Assembly: GCA_014843695.1 (NCBI GenBank)
Contig: CM026400.1
Coordinates: forward strand, 45,608,638-45,672,637
DNA: 64,000 nt
Reading direction: 5' to 3'
From: Archivesica marissinica
Lineage: Eukaryota > Mollusca > Bivalvia > Venerida > Vesicomyidae
Positions 41,031 to 52,600 of the stretch are shown in pieces. The first letter of the stretch is position 1, and each line of letters starts with the position of its first letter. The notes under the pieces are model-generated. The model did no database searches and was not told the DNA's origin. It saw nothing but the letters and a program-made list of their open reading frames with translations. The position numbers and the translations under genes are program-made.

Positions 41031-42566
41031 CTAACCAACGTGTGTAAGCACATGATTTGCCATTTCCTCATATGGAAGTATCATGTTGCATGTATCACAA
41101 ACGTACTGAGCCATTTTTTTTCTGTGACTACGCACGTGCTGACCTAATGTTTTCTTTTTCATGAATCGATCTTCGCAAATGTGACACTGGTACTGTCGCG
41201 TTGTACTGTGCAATCGCATGTGTTTTTTTAATTTTTCTGCGTTTTGAGACGTTTTCAAACAAATTGTGCATGTGTTGTTGCTTCCAGCCACGTGCTTACG
41301 TCGGTGATGTCTTAAATGCGCCCATTGGTTAAACGACTTTTGACATATTTGGCAGATATATTTTATTGTCTTTTCATGTCTCGCATGCATAATCATGTGA
41401 TTTTCAAGGTGAATATACTTCTTAAAACCTTTTAGACATAACTTACATCGATTGTCTTTTGTGTGCATATTCATGTGGAGTTTTAGATATTTGCTATCGC
41501 GGAATGAGACGTGACAAATACCACATGTGTTCAGTCTTTCCATGTGGACCTTCATATGAGCTTTTAAATAAGTAAACGCAAACGTCTTGTCGCACAATTT
41601 GCATGGAGTCATTTCCACAACACTATGTCGTAATATATGTTTTTTCAGTGACATTTTAGTCTTAAATATCTTCTTGCATATATCACACATGTATTCCTTT
41701 GTTTCAGAATGTGTCCGTTTATGTATTGTCAGGTTAGATGGATAGGCAAAGGCCTTGTTACATATTTCACAAACATGATCGCGTATTCCTGTATGGGTTT
41801 TCATGTGAAGTGTCAGATGTTGTTTGACAAGAAATGCCTTACTGCACACGGTACACATATGGTGTCTTTCTCCAGTATGAATAAACATGTGTCTTTTCAA
41901 GTAACTCTCATGTATAAACGATTTGTTACAGACACTGCAACCCACCCTGTTACCTCTATGCTTTGCAATGTGTACCGGCATAAAACCAGTACTAATTGAA
42001 CGCTTACAAATATGACAAGTTGCCATATTAACGCCTGTATGCATCCTGCCGTAGTGACGTTTTAGACAGTTTGCAGTAACAAATACTTGCTTACATCTGC
42101 TACAAGCATGTGTTCGTTCTTGCGTATGACGTAGCTGGTGCTGTTTTATGTCTATAAATGATTTCTTACATACTGGACATTCTTGGCGTCGATTTGGTTC
42201 ATGTATTCTCTTATGGTCCGTTAGCTGATAGTTTAGTCTAAACGATTTATCGCATACGTTACAGCAATAATGGCGCTCTCCGGTATGAATTAGCATATGT
42301 GGTTTCAAATGCTCTTTGCGTTTAAAAGTTGAATGGCAAACTGGACACTTTTGATTTCTGACTTCTGAATGACAATGCATATGTGTCCTAAGATTCGATT
42401 TAGATTTATATGTATTATTACAAATCGTACAGGAATATGGTCGTTCATTACTGTGAACGATTGCATGCATTTTGAGGATTTTTGCTGATTTAAAAGATTT
42501 ATCGCACGTACAACATGTATGCTTCCGTGTTGTATTCACTGTCAGTCTCCTCATGTCGGTTTCCAT
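41031..42566 (-). CDS. Poly-C2H2 zinc-finger protein, 511 residues
   Basis: One uninterrupted reading frame encodes a short N-terminus (METDMRRLTVN) and 18 C2H2 fingers filling residues 18-509. Many follow C-x2-C-x12-H-x3-H with TGER/TGIR-type linkers (after fingers 3, 8 and 9); others have divergent linkers. Fingers 5, 7, 12 and 18 are one to three residues short. No KRAB, BTB, SCAN or ZAD domain is present. The start is supported by an in-frame TGA six bases upstream. A good acceptor (gtcacatttcag, ending at 42579) lies 12 bases upstream of the ATG, so a 5' non-coding exon is likely. Such proteins are usually nuclear DNA-binding factors; the target cannot be read from the sequence. With no damage in 511 codons it looks like a live gene. 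Confidence 0.92.
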   Translation of the reverse strand: METDMRRLTVNTTRKHTCCTCDKSFKSAKILKMHAIVHSNERPYSCTICNNTYKSKSNLRTHMHCHSEVRNQKCPVCHSTFKRKEHLKPHMLIHTGERHYCCNVCDKSFRLNYQLTDHKRIHEPNRRQECPVCKKSFIDIKQHQLRHTQERTHACSRCKQVFVTANCLKRHYGRMHTGVNMATCHICKRSISTGFMPVHIAKHRGNRVGCSVCNKSFIHESYLKRHMFIHTGERHHMCTVCSKAFLVKQHLTLHMKTHTGIRDHVCEICNKAFAYPSNLTIHKRTHSETKEYMCDICKKIFKTKMSLKKHILRHSVVEMTPCKLCDKTFAFTYLKAHMKVHMERLNTCGICHVSFRDSKYLKLHMNMHTKDNRCKLCLKGFKKYIHLENHMIMHARHEKTIKYICQICQKSFNQWAHLRHHRRKHVAGSNNTCTICLKTSQNAEKLKKHMRLHSTTRQYQCHICEDRFMKKKTLGQHVRSHRKKMAQYVCDTCNMILPYEEMANHVLTHVG

Positions 42567-42689
42567 TGTTCAACCAAACTGAAATGTGACAATAAGATCA
42601 TTTTATTTCTAGGATATCTCAATTCCAGGAATTTGCTGTGATAAATGGGTTATTGCAAATGCAATACAGCCACAATCGTACACACTTAT

Positions 42690-42866
42690 GGTGCGCCGTT
42701 TTGGTATTTATGGATATACATAAATAGATTGATGGATATCCATTTTTCGATATCCATAATTAGATATATGGATGTCCGTAATTCCAATCTATTTATGGAT
42801 ATCCAATATTTGGAAATAATCTGGATACCCATAAATAACGAATAAATAGCAAAACGGCGCCCCACC
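42690..42866. mobile_element. Palindromic MITE with 'GGTGCGCCGTTTTG' ends
   Basis: ggtgcgccgttttggtattt on the left, and aatagcaaaacggcgccccacc on the right is its diverged inverse. The interior repeats 'atggatat-cat' in both directions. A solo end occurs at 46022-46052. Confidence 0.85.
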
Positions 42867-43059
42867 TTATATATGTCAAAGTTGCATGTGGCCTATCTAT
42901 ACAATCAGCTGCCTAAGATCACAGTATGATAATCTATCTACCTGTAGGTTAATCCGAAATAGAACGTTTAGTGGTGGAAGTCAATAAAAGGGAGATAACA
43001 CGTCTTGCATTAATATACTATTTTTGTTGTCTATGCAGGTTATTACACCAACCTTTTAC

Positions 43060-43375
43060 TTGATACACCCATGCGTTCGTGCGTAGGTGTGTGTTCCATT
43101 TAGGTGAAACCCCTTATGCACAGGGACTGCCTAGACATGTTTCTTCCTGGACAGGCGTAGGCATGTATGTTCCATTAATGTCAAATCCCTAATTGCGAGG
43201 ACCTAGACCTGTTTTCCTGGGCATGCTTAGCCGACCATAGCGGTTAACCAGTACTAAGCAATGCGTGTGAGGTGCCTTGATCAATGACACAACATACGTG
43301 GCCTGACTGAGTATCGAACCCGGACCGTTCGATTCCAAATCTGACGCTCTACCATTGGACCACGGACGCCACACA
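43060..43375 (-). mobile_element. SINE family 4 copy with duplicated tail
   Basis: The full tRNA-like head on the minus strand ('ggcgtccgtggtccaatggtagagcg' split by the anticodon arm, B box 'gggttcgatac') is followed by the body. The tail 'gtatgttccattaatgtcaaa' is partly repeated at 43090-43140. Confidence 0.88.
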
Positions 43376-43477
43376 GACCTATTAAATAGAATAGCTGTCA
43401 TTTTGACAGTCTATATCCGTTATGTCAAAGTCGGTTATGTTGAATTATCCGGTTATCTCGAAGTGGGATCAAAGTCC

Positions 43478-43585
43478 CGTTTCAGACACTATCATTTTTG
43501 AAGTCGGATCAAAGTCCCATTTCAGACACATTATCATTTTAGAAGTCGGATCAAAGTCACATTTCAGACACTATCATTTTACATA
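43478..43585. repeat. Two to three copies of a 43-44 bp unit
   Basis: 'gaagtcggatcaaagtcccatttcagacac' and 'tatcattttt', repeated with small changes. Confidence 0.85.
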
Positions 43586-43603
43586 CAACTGGATCTGTTC
43601 AAT

Positions 43604-43772
43604 AGCTATTATCACAGAACTTGAAATGTTATCCATAAGCCACCAAAAGTCTCTTACCTATATCCTAGGACACCCCCCTCCCTCTATTAAAAAGGGGGTG
43701 TCCTAGGATATAGGTAAGAGACCTTTGGTGGCTTATGGATAATATTTCAAGTTCCTGTGCTATTATCAAATT
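43604..43772. repeat. Long near-perfect hairpin, arms about 70 bp
   Basis: The left arm (43606-43677) and right arm (43693-43768) are inverted copies with a 15-base loop. The inner about 55 bases, including tcttacctatatcctaggac and its inverse, show only a handful of mismatches. Confidence 0.95.
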
Positions 43773-43802
43773 AGGTAGCTATGTTGTTGTTGTTGTTGTT
43801 TA

Positions 43803-45409
43803 TCGTTCCGTCCTATATAGAACAACCTCTAGTCGAGTAGATGATAAAGACTGTCACCGGTAATAATCCATCACCAGACTAACACACTGCTGCCGCAGTG
43901 AATTTTTAAACACCACCGTATTTGTAAATGTATTGAAATATCTTGCTATCTATTTATTCCCACAGGGATTTGGCTCGTTTGTGGGTACACGTATATAAAT
44001 TGATAACTTTTCTTGTACCCCCAAACACGCCGAATCCCTGCGACCCCTGTGTTCAAATCTATGTCGGTACGGAAATTGAGTACGATCAATATTGTGTACG
44101 AAGATAGTTCTTCACAAAGGAGGTTTGCAGCAAAATCAGTGCACAGACAAATGTATTATTTACAACTGTTGTGGTACAATATACTCAATAATTTCGTTAC
44201 CTCGGTTGATATATGTGTGTTAAACATTTATATATGGTATAGTAGCACATTAAAGTCGGACATACAAACGCATCCACGTGGAATTTGGGAACTTTATGTG
44301 ATATTTGGAAACTTCCTTGTGCAAATCTAGCAACATTCAATGATTTTATTAACAGCTATAATACATGTAAAACTATACATTTTCTGGTAGATCTCATCAA
44401 ACCATTTGCAAAAATGTATAGTTTAACTTTGTTACACCACAAATTTTGAAATTAATGGACTTGTAAATGATGAAAAATTGCAGTCGGAAAAGGCTTGATT
44501 TTCAATTTCCTAAAAAAGTTGACCCCAGCTTATTACTTGATCATGACACGGTATTCTACATAGTAGTCAGTGTTATTTTCTTCTATAAACATTTCTCTAC
44601 TGTTCTGTAACAATTTTATGCACACAGTACTTACAACACACTTAAAAATTAATATAGTTTTAATATACCGACTCGTAACCGAGTACGAATGAACGGTGTA
44701 CGGTAACCGAGTACGAATGAATGGTGTACGAACAGCCATTTTGATTTTATAAAATTGCAAATACAAGCTAATTAATCTTCAATCAGCGCAAATGCATATT
44801 TGCATTTATTCCAAACCACAATACCGTATCTATTTATACCTCAATCAAGCTTGAGAGAAGGACACACTTTGCAATATTTTAATGTTTTTGTTACTCTGCA
44901 TGAATTACGATTCGGGACGGCGGAAGTGGAATAATGGTAATGGTTAAGTTTGATTACTTCCCATGTCCGGTGAGGCTTGTCATGTCACTCGGATGCAAGC
45001 CAAATAAACAGGATATACGTTAAATTGCATTCTTGGAAGTGCCCAGAATGAAAAGAATACTGATATATCTATTATAAAATACCAATTTCATTAGCGTATA
45101 TGGCCGTTTTGGACACATTTATGATATTTGAAATTTTCACTTTCGGTTTTGAACTGTAAATATATACTGCGTAACAGCCAAATGGGCATATACGCCATAT
45201 TTGGTCATATCTCCTCCCACTTATGCAAATATTTCAATTGGAAAGCCTTTGCTCTGGTCATACAAGACCGTAATATTTTGGGGTCAGTTTTTTATCGGAA
45301 CACCGATTGCGCAATAATGCGCAGTAAAGATGCGTGGTGGTTGCTAGCAAATCGTCCTATGTTCATGGGTTAGGGATTACTCAATTTACTGCCAATACAT
45401 TATTACAGA
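43803..45409. other. No gene recognised
   Basis: Mostly AT-rich. A small inverted pair (cagggatttggc-cgtttg / caaacacgccgaatccctg) lies at 43972-44042, and 'accgagtacgaatga' is repeated at 44676 and 44707. Open frames at 44013 and 45128 lack family features. Confidence 0.35.
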
Positions 45410-45675
45410 CGGATATATAGTCCAGTGGTAACACGCTGGACTGGTAATCCAGGGATCGCAGGTTCGATCCCCCGTCTGACCATAATAAAATTAACAGTCT
45501 TTCAGATGGGACGTTAAACCGAGGTCTCGTGTCGGTGCTTTACACCGTGCACGTAAAAGAACCAGAGGAGACTCTGGAATGGGTCTCTCTCTGTATCATT
45601 GCACTATTCTCCAAAAATCTAAAATGACTAATCTCTTCAGGAGGCGTCGCTCATATAAATAAACGTAAAACAAAC
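45410..45675 (+). mobile_element. SINE family 1 (tRNA-Thr-like head), full length
   Basis: The head (agacggatatatagtccagtgg, with anticodon arm ggactggtaatccag) could fold as tRNA-Thr, but it runs straight into the shared SINE body, ending in 'aaataaacgtaaaac'. Confidence 0.93.
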
Positions 45676-45879
45676 AAACAATACATTATTGTATATTTCA
45701 TTACTGCCTCTATCGTTAACGATGTCATGCATGTCGTTTTTTCTTTCTTCTACTGCCAATCAATGATTTTGGATTATTATTGGGAGGTCAGTAACTATGT
45801 TGTGGCAGAGAGTAGACCATCCGCATTTCTGGATAAGACTCAGCTCTCCAGACTTCAACTGTTCAACCTCTGTAACTGT

Positions 45880-46012
45880 AAGCGACTAAAATGACCAAGC
45901 AAAGAAACGGCGGAAAACTTAGTAACCACGACGAGGGAGTCAAATCCACAACCTTCCGAACACTAGTAGGATAGGTCTAGATACCAACTGAGCTAGCCGG
46001 GCCGATGTTCTA
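45880..46012 (-). mobile_element. SINE family 7, tRNA-like head
   Basis: The minus strand reads cggcccggctagctcagttgg (A box) and ggttgtggatttgactccc (B box). Single copy in this window. Confidence 0.65.
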
Positions 46013-46285
46013 CCATCCATACATAACAAATAAATAGCAAAATGGCGCCACATATATATGTGCAAAACGGAGATGTATGGTACATGTATGCATTGTCTCA
46101 GGAAAACACCTTCAAGAGATAGGGATGAGCATGTAATATATTTCAGGGCACTTGTTTTATCCTCCAATACAGTTAAGTGTCTTAGCCACCTATTTACCTT
46201 ATTGCAAAAGTTACCCTTTGAGAGCTGTAACTTTGTCATTGTATGATTTATAAATATTTTAATTGAATGTCCTACTTTATATAGT
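46013..46285. other. No gene recognised
   Basis: Contains the solo MITE end at 46022-46052 (aaatagcaaaatggcgccac). Otherwise unique. Confidence 0.4.
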
Positions 46286-46527
46286 CCGCATCCGTGATCG
46301 AGTGGTTAAGGACGCTGACTTGTATACCACTGCAACCTATCATCACTGATGGGCACGGGTTCGAGTCCCGCTCAAACCATGTCTATTTATATGAAAAAGT
46401 TTGCAGTTTCTAACGGAGGTTGGTGCACCAAATACTGGTAATACTTGCATGTCTAGGAACGGTGTTGTTAGGTAAACTACCCGTCTCTCAAATGTGCAAC
46501 CGGTAGCGACGTTAAACAAATTTAAAT
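46286..46527 (+). mobile_element. SINE family 6 with long-variable-arm tRNA-like head
   Basis: The head runs gtccgcatccgtgatcgagtgg to cacgggttcgagtcccgc (46287-46384), class II tRNA-like. The body 'tttctaacggaggttggtgcacc' matches 55648-55790, and it ends in an A-rich tail. Confidence 0.88.
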
Positions 46528-46746
46528 AAAAACAAAATTCACAACAATCATATTCATGGCAGAACCCTAACCCTAGACAGGGGGGGGGGGTTGTCCGTAT
46601 CCCAACATGGACATTTAGCAGCATGGCTGATGTATGCATTCTAATGTTGTTTCTGTTTGTGTTGATTTTGGAGAAATGTTTCATGACCTTGAGGTCTACA
46701 AGTTAAATAAACTTAAATAATAAAAAATACTTTGCATACATGTAAG

Positions 46747-46909
46747 TCACACATGCTCGCTTCTCACCAATGCAACCCTGGTTCAATCCTCGGACCGGGA
46801 AGTATGTGAGATGGTACGGTTGTCGCCAGATCGGACAGGTGGGTTTTCTCCGGGTACTCCGGTTTCCTCCCACATGATTGACCACATATATGCTTTCATC
46901 CGTGCCAAC
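46747..46909 (+). mobile_element. SINE family 3, left half (interrupted by a LINE)
   Basis: Head and body as at 29297, stopping at 'atccgtgccaac'. The right half resumes at 49552. Confidence 0.92.
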
Positions 46910-49551
46910 ATTGTGATTCATTTGAACCTTGAGAAGGACGGGAGGAAGTTGTGGAGGCTCACGAAACAGCTAAATGATGAAGAAAATAGCAGACAGAAAA
47001 TCACGTTGGATGAGGATGGGAAACTGTTGACCGGCAAAGAGACTGCAGACTGTCTCGTCAAAGCCTACCAGAAAGAGGGCAACATCAAAGTCACACGCCA
47101 ACAGCAAAGAGAGGCACGGAAAGAACAGAAGGATAGAAGTAAAAGACATACGGAACAAGACTCCATGAAACTTCCACTTACATACCAGGAACTGTACACA
47201 GCGCTCAGACAACTGAAGAAGAGAAAGTCACCAGGACCTGATGGAATCTCCAATGAGATGCTAACTCATCTTGAATGCTCAGCCATGCTGAAACTTCTTG
47301 ACATCTTCAATATTAGCTGGGAAGAAGGCATAGTTCCGCAGATCTGGAAGGAAGCCACCGTTATCCCAATCTACAAGAACGGCAAGGATAGAAAGAAAGC
47401 TTCCAGCTATCGCCCTATTAGTCTCACTTGCTGTGTGATCAAGACAATGGAGAGGATAGTTAACAAGAGACTCATGTGGTACCTTGAGACAGAAAACCTC
47501 CTATCCAAGGAACAAGCAGGATTCCGACAGTTCAGATGCACAGAGGACCAGGCAACATACCTCGCTCAGGAAGTGGAGGATGCATTCCAAGGCCAGAAGG
47601 TAGTTTTTGCAACCTGGATAGACCTCCAGAAGGCTTTTGACAAAGTCTGGACTGATGGGCTGCTGGTCAAGATGCAACGATGCGGAATTGCCGACAATAT
47701 GCTCCGATGGACCAAATCCTTCCTACACAATCGCAGAGCCAGAGTACTTGTTGACAACCAGAAGAGCAAGAAATTCCTCATCCGACACGGTGTTCCTCAA
47801 GGAGGAGTGATCTCGCCTACGCTGTTCCTCATCTTCATCGATGACTTGCTTGCAGAGCTGCCACATGGTATCAAAGCAGCACTCTATGCTGACGACTTGG
47901 TTATGTGGTGTGTTGAAGAACATGCAACGACTGCCACATACAGAATGCAGATGGCCGCAGACAAGCTCACAGCATGGGCAGAAGACTGGTGCATCTCTAT
48001 TAATAAGGAGAAGTCGTCAACCACACTCTTCACACTTTCCACCAAACAGAAAGCTGGAACCATCAAAGTCGGAACTGCCTTGAAGACGGACAACGAGCCA
48101 ACATACTTGGGGGTGACATTTGACAGACGGCAGACATGGAAGCCACATATCCAGAAAGCAGAGGCCAAAGCCAAGCGCAAGCTTGCAATCCTTTGGAAGC
48201 TTGCTGGCACCACATGGGGTGCCAATGATCACATCTTGAAGACTATTTACCAATGTGTGGTCAGGCCTCACCTGGAATATGGATCCACCGCCTGGACAAC
48301 ATCAGCCAAGATCAACCAACAGACACTTGACAAGGTTCAGAACAAGGCTCTCAGGCTGATCACAGGTACAATGAAGAGCACTCCAATCAAGGCCATGGAG
48401 AAAATTACTTTCATCCAGCCACTGCAAGAACGTCGCGACACAAGAATTCTTCTACAGACAGAGAAGTTTCGATGTCAGGAAGAACAACCGATGAAGCAGA
48501 GAGTTGAGGCACTAACGAAGAATCGTCTAAAGCGAAGCAGTTTCATCCACCAGTCCAAGCAGCTTGCTCGAAAGCACACCAGCCATCTCCCAGCCAAGAC
48601 ATTGCCTCCAACGCCATTTCTATCCAAGCCATGGTTGACTAGCGATGAATCCAAGGTTACCATCTGCAGTACAATCCCATACATGACATCCAGAGATAGA
48701 CAACATGATGACGTCAAATGTGCCCTCACACTAGCACACATCGACAAGAGTTATCCTGGAGAAGCATGGATACAAGTCTACACAGATGGTTCAGCCACAA
48801 AAGCAGTAGCAAACGGAGGAGCAGGAGTGTATGTCCGACACCCAGATGGACACACACAGTCAGTTGCTCTACCTACTGGAGTACACTGCAGCAACTATTG
48901 GGCAGAAGTACAGGCCCTTGAAACAGCAGCATCTCTAGTACACAACACTGTGGAGTGTGCCCAGGTTGTCTTCCTGACTGATGCGCTCTCAGTTCTGGAT
49001 GCCCTGTCTAACAACAAAGAACCCCACCTGATGGAAGTCCTTCGAACAATCAGCGTAACTGAAAGAACTGTCCTCCAGTGGGTACCTGCACACATAGGCA
49101 TCCCTGGCAATGAAGCCGCTGACCAGCTTGCCAAGCAAGGTTCTACCGAGAGGCAACCAGACAAAGATTTGACTTACAAGGAGAAATGCACCATAATCAA
49201 ATCTGCATCAAAGCCAACAGTCGAGAAGGATGACTACCACCTTCTCACCAGACAGGAGCAAGTCACGATATTCCGGCTTAGAACAGGGCATAACCGCCTG
49301 AACTTCCATTCCATATGTGTCGGAAGCTTGGATTAGCTCCATCAACTGCCTGCAGCTGCAACGTAGGGGACCAGACTGCAGAACACATCCTCCAGGAGTG
49401 TCCCAATCTTCATGGGCTGAGGAAAACAACCTGGCCAACAGATACTTCTCTCCAGACGAAGTTACATGGCTGCCGGGAGGATCTGAGGAGGACGGCCCAT
49501 TTCGTGTTTGCTGCCGGCTTGTCCATGTGATTCGCGAACGACAAGAAGAAG
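46910..49551 (+). pseudogene. I/Nimb-like LINE with reverse transcriptase and RNase H, 5'-truncated
   Basis: One frame stays open to the stop at 49336 and encodes a reverse transcriptase (LKKRKSPGPDGISNEML near 47215, HGVPQGGVISPTLF near 47785, catalytic ALYADDLVMW near 47885) and then RNase H (QVYTDGSA near 48775, WAEVQALETAASL near 48900, WVPAHIGIPGNEAADQLAK near 49080). A one-base frameshift near 49310 separates the final zinc-knuckle segment (CSCNVGDQTAEHILQECP). The endonuclease is missing. The open frame starts inside SINE sequence, so its first Met is not the element's own. RNase H after the reverse transcriptase points to the I group. It ends in aagaag. The target duplication atccgtgccaac (46898-46909 and 49552-49563) proves insertion into the SINE. 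Confidence 0.93.
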
Positions 49552-49627
49552 ATCCGTGCCAACGAGGGTTATTAATATAAGTTGTTAGAACTTGTTTCGC
49601 AATCGTTGTAAAATAAAGAATGTTTAA
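49552..49627 (+). mobile_element. SINE family 3, right half
   Basis: Repeats 'atccgtgccaac' and continues with the family tail 'gttagaacttgtttcgcaatc'. Confidence 0.92.
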
Positions 49628-49684
49628 ACTTAAGGGACCCAACCACTTGACTGTTTTATAAAATACATAATTTTTGTTTTTCAG

Positions 49685-52600
49685 TTGCACACAACCATTT
49701 TTATCTAAGAATAGAGTGTGAAAATCACACTGCTTTGGAAAGTGTACTCTAAGAATGGATTGTGATGAGAATGTCAGTAAGAGAGACAACAAGCTGACAG
49801 ACTTTAACATTCACAGGAAGATTTTTGTGGGAAATATCAGTTACAGAGTAAGTCTCAACTCAATTAATATCAGTTACAGAGTAAGTCTCAACTCAATTAA
49901 TATCAGTTACAGAGTAAGTCTCAACTCAAATAATATCAGTTACAGAGTAAGTCTCAGCTCAATTAATATCAGTTACAGAGTAAATCTCAACTCAAATAAT
50001 ATCAGTTACAGAGTAAGTCTCAACTCAATTAATATCAGTTACAGAGTAAGTCTCAGCTCAATTAATATCAGTTACAGAGTAAGTCTCAACTCAATATCAG
50101 TTACAGAGTAAGTCTCAGCTCAATTAATATCAGTTACAGAGTAAGTCTCAACTCAGATAATATCTGTTACAGAGTAAGTCTCAACTCAATTAATATCAGT
50201 TACAGAGCAAGTCTCAACTCAATATCAGTTACAGAGCAAGTCTCAACTCAATATCAGTTACAGAGTATGTCTCAACTCAATTAATATCAGTTACAGAGTA
50301 TGTCTCAACTCAATTAATATCAGTTACAGGGTAAGTCTCAACTCAATTAATATCAGTTACAGAGTAAGTCTCAACTCAATTAATATCAGTTACAGAGTAA
50401 GTCTCAGCTCAATTAATATCAGTTACAGAGTATGTCTCAACTCAAATAACATCAGTTACAGAGTATGTCTCAACTCAAATAACATCAGTTACAGAGTATG
50501 TCTCAACTCAAATAACATCAGTTACAGAGTAAGTCTCAACTTAGATAATATCAGTTACAGAGTAAGTCTCAACTCAAATAACATCAGTTACAGAGTAAGT
50601 CTCAACTTAGATAATATCAGTTACAGAGTAAGTCTCAACTCAAATAATATCAGTTACAGAGTAAGTCTCAACTCAATTAATATCAGTTACAGAGCAAGTC
50701 TCAACTCAATTAATATCAGTTACAGAGTAAGTCTCAACTCAATATCAGTGCATGGCAGTTACTTGGTGTTGAATGGGTTAATATGATGCACCAGTGCATG
50801 GCAGTTACTTGGTGTTGAATGGGTGCACCAGTGCATGGCAGTTACTTAGTGTTGAATGGGTGCACCAGTCCATGTCAGTTACTTGGTGTTGAATGGGTGC
50901 ACCAGTCCATGTCAGTTACTTGGTGTTGAATGGGTGCACCAGTCCATGTCAGTTACTAGGTGTTGATTGGGTGCACCAGTCCATGTCAGTTACTTGGTGT
51001 TGATTGGGTGCACCAGTCCATATCAGTTACTTAGTGTATTTCATCCTGACTTTCACTTGTATGATGCTTTCTTCAGGTCAAGTCCAGGAAGTTGTCACGG
51101 TTCTTCAGTAAGTTTGGACCGGTTGAGTACTGCTATATTGTTAAAGACCATATCAAGAAATGGTCCCGCGGGTATGTTTTCCTGTCTTGTTTCACATTTT
51201 ATGAATATGAGTTGTGTCGGTTGAATCGGCAAATTAATTTTTAATAACATTTTGTTCACTTAAACATTTTCTATGTGGCGCATCTTAAACTCTGAGCTTA
51301 ACTGTCTTACAGACCGTAAGCTGGACATTCAAAATTGTGAGAAGCTTGTGGTATTCAAGGGAGAATTGTGTTGTATACAAGGGAGAACTTTGTGGTATTC
51401 AAGGGAGAAGTTTGTTGTATACACCAGGAGAAGTCTGTAATATACATGGGAGAAGATTTTGTATATCAGCTAGAGTTAGTTGTATACATGGGAGAAGTTG
51501 GTGATACACAAGGGAGAAGTTTGGGGTATACAAGGGAGAAGTTTGTGGTATACAAGGGAGAAGTTTGTTGTATACAAGGGAGACGTTTGTGGTATACAAG
51601 GGAGAAGTTTATGGTGTACAAGGGATAAGTTTGTGGTATTCAAGGAAAAAGTTTATGGTATACAATGGAGAAGTTTGTGGTATTCAAGGGAGAGGTTTGT
51701 GGTATTCAAGGGAGAAAGCGAGAAGTTTGTGGTATTCAATGGAGAAGTTTGGGGTATACAAGGGAGAAGTTTGTGGTATTCAAGGGATACGTTTATGGTA
51801 TATAATGGAGAAGTTTGTGGTATACAAGGGAGACGTTTGTGGTATACAAGGGAGACGTTTATGGTATACAATGGAGAAGTTTGTGGTATTCAAGGGAGAG
51901 GTTTGTGGTATTCAAGGGAGAAAGGGAGAAATTTGTGGTAGGTATTCAATGGAGAAGTTTGGGGTATACAAGGGAGAAGTTTGTGGTATACAAGGGAGAA
52001 GTTTGTTGTATACAAGGGAGAAGTTTGTTGTATACAATGGAGACGTTTGTGGTATTCAAGGGAGAAATCTGTAATATACAAGGGAGAAATCTGTAATATA
52101 CAAGGGTGGCATACAGTAGTTTTTGGGCTTAAATTAGGGAGAAGTTTCAGACAAGAGTTCTCAATCTATGCTATGGTTAAATGATTCTTCTTGGGCTTAA
52201 GATAGGAAGAATTGAGAAAGCCGAGCAATGACTTACCCTTTGCATGCTAGCGGCAGATAAACTCATTTTTGCAAACAGCTTAGAGCCAGATTAGAGAGCG
52301 ACTGTGCTGTTTGCTATTCGGATAGTGGAGATAAAACACTTGGGTGAATAGCAAACAACATAGATCCCGTTACGCCGCCCACTGCTGATCTGGATCTATG
52401 TTGTTTGCAAATGTGATTTTATTTACTCAGCAAGCAATGGGAGGGTTAAAAATGCACTTTTGTCAATGCTTTGCTTAACCCTTTCAACACCACAGACCTC
52501 TAAATTGGCTTACAAAAAAGTGTAGATCCAGATGAGCCGGCTCGTGACGAGCCGTCTCATCAGGATCTGCACTTTTTTCAAGTAATATAACTATTTTTAG

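Noticed and set aside
45410..45485. A genuine tRNA-Thr gene
   Set aside because: It is followed directly by the shared SINE body, and the same head occurs in five other SINE copies here.
46811..49336. An 841-residue host gene
   Set aside because: The first about 30 codons are SINE sequence and the rest is a LINE reverse transcriptase/RNase H with a target duplication at both ends.
49755..50111. A 118-residue protein with NISYRVSLNSI repeats
   Set aside because: After residue 31 this reads through the GTAAGT donor into intron. The RRM continues properly only when exon 1 is joined to 51077.
51368..52096. Repetitive frames (VVYKGEVCGIQGRSLW type)
   Set aside because: Readings of the 22-bp intron array in several frames at once.
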